Assembly: GCA_012841015.1 (NCBI GenBank)
Contig: DUVN01000029.1
Coordinates: 1-64,000 of the forward strand
From: Clostridiaceae bacterium
GTDB taxonomy: Bacteria > Bacillota > Clostridia > Saccharofermentanales > DTU023
Direction of reading: 5' to 3'
Length of the DNA stretch: 64,000 bases
Position numbers and translations under genes: made by a program. The notes under the pieces were generated by a model that had not been told where the DNA came from, made no database searches, and saw only the letters and a list, made by a program, of their open reading frames with translations. Positions 58,128 to 64,000 of the stretch are shown piece by piece (position 1 is the first letter of the stretch; each line of letters opens with the position of its first letter).

Positions 58128-60293
58128 TCATGCCGAAACGAGTACGCCTGCGCGAGGCTTTCTGAATAAGAGATAGAGCGATCCGGCAAGGAGGATAACA
58201 GCTAGTCCGGAGAGGATACTGAACGCGCCTCCTGTGAAGAGAAGGCCTATCTGGTAAACGATAAACGACAAGATGTACGCAAAGATAAACAGATAGCCAA
58301 TGGCAAACCACGTCCATTTAGCGCTGTTCATCTCGCGCTTGATGGCGCCCATCGCAGCAAAGCAAGGAGGGCAGAACAAGTTGAACAGCATGAAAGAAAA
58401 TGCTGAAAGTTGTGTGAAGTGTTGCGCAATGGCGGCGACTCCAGCATAGTTGGCTTCTTCAACAATATCGAGCGCATCCTCGATTCGGAAGATGACGCCG
58501 AATGTAGAGATTACTTCTTCTTTTGCGATGAGCCCTGTGACCGTCGCGAGTGATGCCTGCCAGCCGCCGAAACCGAGAGGAGCAAAGAGGTTGCCGAGCA
58601 CAGCTCCGATCTTCGCAGCGATACTGTCTGCGATCATGTCGTCTTCGATCATGACGAGACTTCCATCGACAACAGCAAAATGTAACAGGAACCAGAGCAC
58701 GACACTTGAGAGCAGGATGATGGTTCCGGCTCGTTTGATAAATGACCATGAACGCTCCCATGTACTGCGAGCAACATTGCCGACTGATGGAACGTGGTAG
58801 GCGGGCAACTCCATGACGAAAGGAGAGGGTTCGCCTTGGAATATTTTCGTCTTTTTAAGGATGATGCCAGAAATGATCACGGCGAAGAGTCCTAAAAAGT
58901 ATGTAAGAGGTGCGACCCACCAAGCACCTCCGAAGACAGCGCCTGCGACGAGCGCGATGATAGGGAGTTTCGCTCCGCAGGGAATCATCGGCGTGTTGAT
59001 GATCGTCATACGCCGGTCGCGCTGACTCTCAATCGTTCGCGAGGCCATGATGCCGGGGACGGAACACCCTGTTCCGATGAGCATGGGGATGAAGCTTTTA
59101 CCAGAGAGTCCAAATCGACGGAAGAGTCTGTCGAGAATGAACGCGATGCGCGCCATGTACCCGATGTCTTCCATAATGCCAAGCAGGATGAATAAAATGA
59201 TCATTTGTGGCACGAACGAGAGTACGGCACCGACACCGCCGATGACTCCATCTGTCACGAGGCCGATGAGCCAGCCTGAGGCGCCTAATCCCTCCATCCA
59301 ATCCTGTACGAGCGGGATTAATCCGTCACCAAACCATCCGTCTACCATGTCCTGTGTATTGATACCGAGGCTGATAGCGATGTAGTAGAGGACCGCCATG
59401 ACAGCGATAAAAATGGGATACGCCCAAAACCGATGCGTCACAATTCGGTCGATTCGATCGGATCGTGTCAAGTTGTCTTTGCGTTTTGCACGCACGATGA
59501 CGTTGTCGGTAAGTTTTTTGATTGCTGCATAGCGTGCTGCTGTGATGATGCTTTCGCTGTCATCGTCGAGTTTTTCTTCTGCGCGACGAATGATTGATTC
59601 GATGGTCTCTTTTTGAAGAGCTGTGAGCGAGAGTCCGACTAAGGCTTTTTCGTCGCGCTCAAACGCTTTGCTGGCGACCCAACGACGCCTCTTAGGAGTC
59701 GTTTCACCGATGACTGATTCGATGTCTTTAATTGCTTGCTCAACACCAGCATCGAATGATGCTCCTGCTTTTTTCGCTCGTCCGTGCTGCTCATCGCCTT
59801 CGGCCGCTCCGATACAACACGCGACGCATTTGTCAACTCCTTCGCCCTTAAGCGCCGACGTCTCAATGACGGGACACCCGAGGCGTGTTTCGAGTTTGCG
59901 CGAGTCGATTTTATGCCCATCGCGGCGCGAAACGTCGATGAAGTTTAGAGCGACGACGACAGGAATGTCTAACTCTAAGAGCTGTGTTGTCAAATAGAGG
60001 TTTCGCTCAAGATTAGAACTGTCAATGATGTTGAGGATAACGTCGGGTTCTTCCTCGAGAAGATAATTTCTCGAGATTTCCTCTTCCGGCGTATAAGGGG
60101 AGAGCGAATAGATGCCCGGGAGATCCTGAACGGTGACGTGTTTATGGCCTTTTATCGTTCCCTCTTTCTTTTCAATTGTAACGCCCGGCCAGTTTCCGAT
60201 GCGTTGACGGCTTCCAGTCAGCTTATTGAATAGAGTCGTCTTACCAGAATTCGGGTTTCCTGCGAGTGCAATTTTTATTTGTTTCGGTTCCAT
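58128..60293 (-). CDS. feoB: Ferrous iron transport protein B
   Basis: IALAGNPNSGKTTLFNKLTGSRQRIGNWPGVTIEKKEG; DLPGIYSL; TM core FIPMLIGTGCSVPGIMASRT. Confidence 0.97.
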   Translation of the reverse strand: MEPKQIKIALAGNPNSGKTTLFNKLTGSRQRIGNWPGVTIEKKEGTIKGHKHVTVQDLPGIYSLSPYTPEEEISRNYLLEEEPDVILNIIDSSNLERNLYLTTQLLELDIPVVVALNFIDVSRRDGHKIDSRKLETRLGCPVIETSALKGEGVDKCVACCIGAAEGDEQHGRAKKAGASFDAGVEQAIKDIESVIGETTPKRRRWVASKAFERDEKALVGLSLTALQKETIESIIRRAEEKLDDDSESIITAARYAAIKKLTDNVIVRAKRKDNLTRSDRIDRIVTHRFWAYPIFIAVMAVLYYIAISLGINTQDMVDGWFGDGLIPLVQDWMEGLGASGWLIGLVTDGVIGGVGAVLSFVPQMIILFILLGIMEDIGYMARIAFILDRLFRRFGLSGKSFIPMLIGTGCSVPGIMASRTIESQRDRRMTIINTPMIPCGAKLPIIALVAGAVFGGAWWVAPLTYFLGLFAVIISGIILKKTKIFQGEPSPFVMELPAYHVPSVGNVARSTWERSWSFIKRAGTIILLSSVVLWFLLHFAVVDGSLVMIEDDMIADSIAAKIGAVLGNLFAPLGFGGWQASLATVTGLIAKEEVISTFGVIFRIEDALDIVEEANYAGVAAIAQHFTQLSAFSFMLFNLFCPPCFAAMGAIKREMNSAKWTWFAIGYLFIFAYILSFIVYQIGLLFTGGAFSILSGLAVILLAGSLYLLFRKPRAGVLVSA

Positions 60294-60361
60294 GACTATT
60301 CTCCTGCTTTTCCTGTGAGCACTTTACCTGAGATGTGAGGTGCTCTTCTTTTATCGCCGTC

Positions 60362-60592
60362 TTATTTCGTTCTTTCAACTTCAATGAGCGTGCAATCACT
60401 TTTTCTGATTGTTAGTTCATAATCAAGTACATTAATTTCGACAGGGTCGCCTAACGGTGCAAACTTAGTGATGCGGACAGGCACACCTTTTGTGATTCCC
60501 ATGTCCATAATGCGGCGGCGAACGGCGCCTTGGCCGTGGAGCTTGGTAACGACGGCCGTCTCCCCAACTTTCAGATCATTCAGCGTCAACAC
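60362..60592 (-). CDS. feoA: FeoA domain protein (second copy; likely GTG start)
   Basis: VLTLNDLKVGETAVVTKLHGQGAVRRRIMDMGITKGVPVRITKFAPLGDPVEINVLDYELTIRKSDCTLIEV; GGAGAAG upstream of GTG 60590-60592. Confidence 0.87.
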   Translation of the reverse strand: MLTLNDLKVGETAVVTKLHGQGAVRRRIMDMGITKGVPVRITKFAPLGDPVEINVLDYELTIRKSDCTLIEVERTK

Positions 60593-60896
60593 TTCTTCTT
60601 CTCCTTCGTTTTCTATGCGGTCGGCGCGACACACATGGGCCTTGTTCGCAGCAAGGCTTTGCGCTGCAATCTGGCGCGTTCTCCGTGACGAGAACTTTGA
60701 GAGCCAGATTTTCATCGAGGGCTAACCGACAATCTCTGACCGCAACGACGACATTGTTGCCGTTGCGCTGTGTGAGTCTGATCGGCTCTCCTTCTGTGAG
60801 ACCGAGCGACCGCAGGTGACGGCAGACACCGTCGTTGCCTCGGACACACTTTATGTATCGCGTTTCCCCCGGTTGTAACCATGTCAAGGGCAACAT
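60576..60896 (-). CDS. feoA: FeoA domain protein (first copy)
   Basis: LTWLQPGETRYIKCVRGNDGVCRHLRSLGLTEGEPIRLTQRNGNNVVVAVRDCRLALDENLALKVLV. Confidence 0.85.
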   Translation of the reverse strand: MLPLTWLQPGETRYIKCVRGNDGVCRHLRSLGLTEGEPIRLTQRNGNNVVVAVRDCRLALDENLALKVLVTENAPDCSAKPCCEQGPCVSRRPHRKRRRRRSVDAE

Positions 60897-60963
60897 GCCG
60901 AATCCTCGTTTCTATCGTGGTGTGCCGCACAATCGATTTGTGCTTACCGTAGCAGCCATGGGT

Positions 60964-60979
60964 GTTAGCGGTTGCTAAC
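60964..60979. promoter_or_regulatory. Inverted repeat GTTAGC-ggtt-GCTAAC upstream of feoA (candidate metalloregulator site)
   Basis: 6-bp arms, about 68 nt upstream of the first feoA; DtxR-family gene in the same locus. Confidence 0.4.
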
Positions 60980-61246
60980 TGCTTAAATTATGTTAGTCGA
61001 TACAAACTAGATTGTCAAGCGCTCACATGATTATTTTTTAACGAAATAAAATAGGATAAGTTAAGCGACTCATATGAAACAAAACAAAAACAATCGTCGG
61101 AAATGATAAGCGGAATAGCCAACAGTGAGAAGTTGTTTTTTGACGTTGCTGCCACCTTTCTGATCTGTATCATGTGGTATGGACATGGAAGTACTGGAGT
61201 TAACTCTTTGATAGAAATGGCGTGGGCGATCGTTAGTATGCTATGT

Positions 61247-61549
61247 TGGTCAAATTTTCCATTTTGAGTAGCAGATCCTTACCCTAGGTGTAAAAAATGA
61301 CCACAATCCTCTATAAAACGCACGAATCTGGTCAAAAATGCCGCTTTGGGCAAGACACTGCTACTCAAGGTGTAAATTTTGTCCGTATTCGGCTTGAAAA
61401 CGCACGAATCTGGTCAAAAATGACGCTTTAGGCAAGCCCACGTTACCCAAGGTGTAATTATTGTCCACAATCAGCTTAAAAACACTGGGGGCTGGTCAAA
61501 AATGACGCTTTCGGTAAAAACTTGCTGTTCAAAGCGAAAAAAATGACCA
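61247..61549 (+). repeat. Intergenic repeat array, locus 3: four 57-nt palindromic units, 82-nt period
   Basis: Units at 61247-61303, 61329-61385, 61411-61467, 61493-61549; linkers CAATCCTCTATAAAACGCACGAATC / TATTCGGCTTGAAAACGCACGAATC / CAATCAGCTTAAAAACACTGGGGGC. Confidence 0.95.
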
Positions 61550-61648
61550 CTATCCATCAGATAGAAAGCGGGTGAAGTCTAAGGAGTTGATTCCAATGCG
61601 TCCTCTGCTAGGTGAAACGTGTGATGATAATTAACAGACAGTAAAAGA

Positions 61649-61696
61649 GGCTGTCTCGTCCTCGCTGCCAATGAGCGGTTTTGAAACAGCCTCTTT
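61649..61696. terminator. GAGGCTGTCTC/GAAACAGCCTC stem-loop associated with repeat locus 3
   Basis: GAGGCTGTCTCgtcctCGCTgccaatgAGCGgtttTGAAACAGCCTCttt, same two-stem plan as at 29109. Confidence 0.75.
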
Positions 61697-61723
61697 AAGT
61701 GTACCTATGCGTCAATCGCAGTA

Positions 61724-63367
61724 TTAACTTCTAAGAGCTTTTAGGATCGCCGTCAATGTTTCTTTCGCATCACCGAGCATGAGCGCGATCTTGTCTTCCC
61801 GCCCCTCTTCGTAGAGTGGGTTGTCGACGCCAGCGTAGCCGGGGAGTTTGTCGAAGTTACAGATGATCAAATTCTTTGAGTTTTCGACGTCGAGAATCGG
61901 CATGCCGTAGATCGGTGTACCAACTGCTGTGTTGGCAGCAGGGTTGACGACGTCGTTTGCACCGATGACGATTGTAACGTCGATGTCCTTAAACGCATCG
62001 TTGATATCCTGCATCTCATACAGCTTATCGTAGGGGATATCGACTTCTGCTAGGAGTACATTCATGTGACCGGGCATACGGCCGGCGACAGGATGGATGG
62101 CGAATTTAACGTCTTTGCCTGCCGCTTCGAGCTCCGTCATGAGCTGCTTGACAGTTGACTGTGCCTGCGAAAGGGCCATTCCGTATCCCGGTACGATAAT
62201 GACGCTCTCGGCGTCGCGCAGCCAAGATTTGCAACATTCAACAGGCGTCATCGTGCCGGAGGCTTTCTTCGGTGCAGCAGCTTCTATACCCGATGTGCGG
62301 AAAGACGTTAAGATCGTATTGAGCGTCGCTTTTGCGTCGCCGAGCATGAGCGCGATCTTGTCTTCTCGCCCTTCTTCATAGAGCGGGTTGTCGACACCTG
62401 CATAACCGGGGAGCTTGTCGTAATTACAGATGATCAAATTCTTTGAGTTTTCGACATCGAGAATCGGCATGCCATAAATCGGCGTGCCAACTGCTGTGTT
62501 GGCGGCAGGGTTGACGACATCGTTCGCACCGATGACGATTGTGACGTCGGTGTCCTTAAACGCATCGTTGATGTCCTGCATCTCATATAGCTTATCGTAG
62601 GGGATATCAACTTCTGCGAGGAGTACGTTCATGTGACCGGGCATGCGACCAGCGACGGGGTGAATAGCGAACTTGACGTCTTTGCCTTCTGCCTCAAGCT
62701 CTGTCATGAGCTGTTTGACAATTGACTGTGCCTGTGAAAGGGCCATGCCGTATCCCGGTACAATGATGACATTCTCGGCGTCGCGTAGCCAGCATCCGCA
62801 TGTTTCCTCGGGCGTTGCAACTTCAGAAGCATCTTTCAGTGCGGTAGCATCTTGACCCGATGCGCGGAAGGACGCCAAGATCGTATTGAGTGTGGCTTTT
62901 GCGTCACCGAGCATGAGCGCGATCTTGTCTTCCCGTCCTTCTTCATAGAGCGGGTTATCGACTCCTGCATAACCGGGGAGTTTGTCGAAGTTACAGATGA
63001 TCAGATTCTTTGAGTTTTCGACATCGAGAATCGGCATGCCATAGATCGGTGTGCCAACTGCTGTGTTGGCGGCAGGGTTAACAACGTCGTTTGCACCGAT
63101 GACGATTGTAACGTCGGTGTCCTTAAACGCATCGTTGATATCCTGCATCTCATACAGCTTATCGTAGGGGATATCGACTTCTGCTAGGAGTACATTCATG
63201 TGGCCGGGCATACGACCAGCGACGGGGTGAATAGCGAATTTGACGTCTTTGCCTTCTGCCTCAAGCTCTGTCATCAACTGCTTGACAATTGACTGCGCCT
63301 GTGAAAGGGCCATGCCGTATCCCGGTACGATAATGACGCTCTCGGCGTCGCGCAGCCAACATCCACA
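61724..63367 (-). repeat. 567-bp in-frame tandem repeat within pntB (domain III x3)
   Basis: Unit starts (minus strand) at 63367, 62800 and 62233, each aligned at the C-x-x-W-L-R-D motif; spacing exactly 567 nt = 189 codons; third unit ends at the stop. Confidence 0.95.
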
Positions 63368-64000
63368 TGCCTCCTCAGGTGGCATCGCGGCCATCTCCGG
63401 AAGCTCAGGTTCTTCCTCTTCTACAACGGGCGCTTCCTCCTCTTTCTTCGGTTTAATGCTGACGACTGAGGTTTTTCCGAGGAGGATATCGAAGAGCTTT
63501 CGATTCATCGATCGGCACATAATCTGGGTGAGCAGAAGGCCCGATGCGCCGACGATTCCACCGATCGCGACGAGGAGCGGGTCTCCGATTGCCATACCGG
63601 CGATGGACCCGGCAACACCCGAGAAGGAGTTGAGCAATGAAATCGTGATCGGCATATCGGCACCGCCGACACGGATTGAGAAGATAATGCCGAACACGCC
63701 AGATAAGATGGAACATCCTAGAAGGAGAATAATCTTCGCAATGGCGTTATCCGTGACGTCGCGAATAGCGAGCAAAACGACCGTCACGAGCGAGAGTAGC
63801 AATGAAAGAGCGGTCCAGAGTTGGTGATTTTTCAGGATGATCGGGCGCTGTGGAAGGACTTTATGGAGTTTTCCTGCAGCGACGAGGCTTCCTGTGAACG
63901 TGAGCGAACCGACAAAGATCGCAAGTCCCGCCGTCACCAGCGAGAAGATTGTCTCATCCGGTTTGGCGGCAATGAGTGTCATAATCCCGGAAAGCATAGA
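61724..64000 (-). CDS. pntB: NAD(P) transhydrogenase beta subunit with three tandem domain III copies (5' end off window)
   Basis: dII TM region (FTGSLVAAGKL..GGADMPITISLLNSFSGVAGSIAG) followed by three copies of C(G/K)(C/S)WLRDAE(S/N)VIIVPGYGMALSQAQS...HPVAGRMPGHMNVLLAEVDIPYDKL...VIGANDVVNPAA...YAGVDNPLYEEGREDKIALMLGDAK. Confidence 0.95.
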   Translation of the reverse strand, partial: SMLSGIMTLIAAKPDETIFSLVTAGLAIFVGSLTFTGSLVAAGKLHKVLPQRPIILKNHQLWTALSLLLSLVTVVLLAIRDVTDNAIAKIILLLGCSILSGVFGIIFSIRVGGADMPITISLLNSFSGVAGSIAGMAIGDPLLVAIGGIVGASGLLLTQIMCRSMNRKLFDILLGKTSVVSIKPKKEEEAPVVEEEEPELPEMAAMPPEEACGCWLRDAESVIIVPGYGMALSQAQSIVKQLMTELEAEGKDVKFAIHPVAGRMPGHMNVLLAEVDIPYDKLYEMQDINDAFKDTDVTIVIGANDVVNPAANTAVGTPIYGMPILDVENSKNLIICNFDKLPGYAGVDNPLYEEGREDKIALMLGDAKATLNTILASFRASGQDATALKDASEVATPEETCGCWLRDAENVIIVPGYGMALSQAQSIVKQLMTELEAEGKDVKFAIHPVAGRMPGHMNVLLAEVDIPYDKLYEMQDINDAFKDTDVTIVIGANDVVNPAANTAVGTPIYGMPILDVENSKNLIICNYDKLPGYAGVDNPLYEEGREDKIALMLGDAKATLNTILTSFRTSGIEAAAPKKASGTMTPVECCKSWLRDAESVIIVPGYGMALSQAQSTVKQLMTELEAAGKDVKFAIHPVAGRMPGHMNVLLAEVDIPYDKLYEMQDINDAFKDIDVTIVIGANDVVNPAANTAVGTPIYGMPILDVENSKNLIICNFDKLPGYAGVDNPLYEEGREDKIALMLGDAKETLTAILKALRS

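Noticed and set aside
61724-63367. pntB triplication as an assembly artefact
   Set aside because: The three copies differ at many positions and have distinct linkers while the frame is kept, so they cannot be the same reads duplicated; still worth long-read confirmation.
1-64000. tRNA/rRNA genes, integrases or transposases
   Set aside because: None recognised by reading; absence not proven without tRNAscan/Infernal.

Overview
The window looks like chromosome of an anaerobic, low-to-mid GC Firmicute (Clostridia-like by gene content; inference). From left to right it carries: (1) a selenocysteine-dependent glycine reductase locus on the minus strand (grdX-grdE-grdB-trxB-trxA-grdA, with grdA cut by the window edge); grdB is split by an in-frame UGA that is a clear Sec codon with a SECIS-like hairpin; (2) rubrerythrin, a radical SAM protein and a DMT transporter; (3) a purine/nucleoside salvage cassette (GntR regulator, amidohydrolase, adenosine deaminase, BMP-type nucleoside ABC importer, guanine/cytidine-type deaminase, NCS2 permease, adenine deaminase); (4) pheST; (5) oxidative-stress genes (sod, rubrerythrin, Fur/PerR-like regulator); (6) an apparent CutC::GH29 alpha-L-fucosidase fusion; (7) a CotH kinase / DUF4956 / VTC polyphosphate polymerase / Asp-Ser-Lys-repeat lipoprotein cluster; (8) an AMMECR1/Memo/radical SAM trio; (9) a Ytr-like ABC operon; (10) a feoA-feoA-feoB-DtxR iron locus; (11) a transhydrogenase beta subunit (pntB) with three tandem copies of the NADP(H)-binding domain III. 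The strongest unexplained signal is a dispersed intergenic repeat. Ten 57-nt imperfect palindromes occur in three intergenic loci (6041-6261, 28775-28995, 61247-61549). Within each locus the period is exactly 82 nt (57-nt hairpin plus 25-nt semi-conserved linker). Each array sits about 100-160 nt from a second conserved motif (GGCTGTCTCA...TGAGACAGCC), and the polarity is the same in all three loci. A separate 61-nt-period array (28346-28554) lies beside the second locus. No computation or database search was run; all calls come from reading the sequence and the supplied ORFs.
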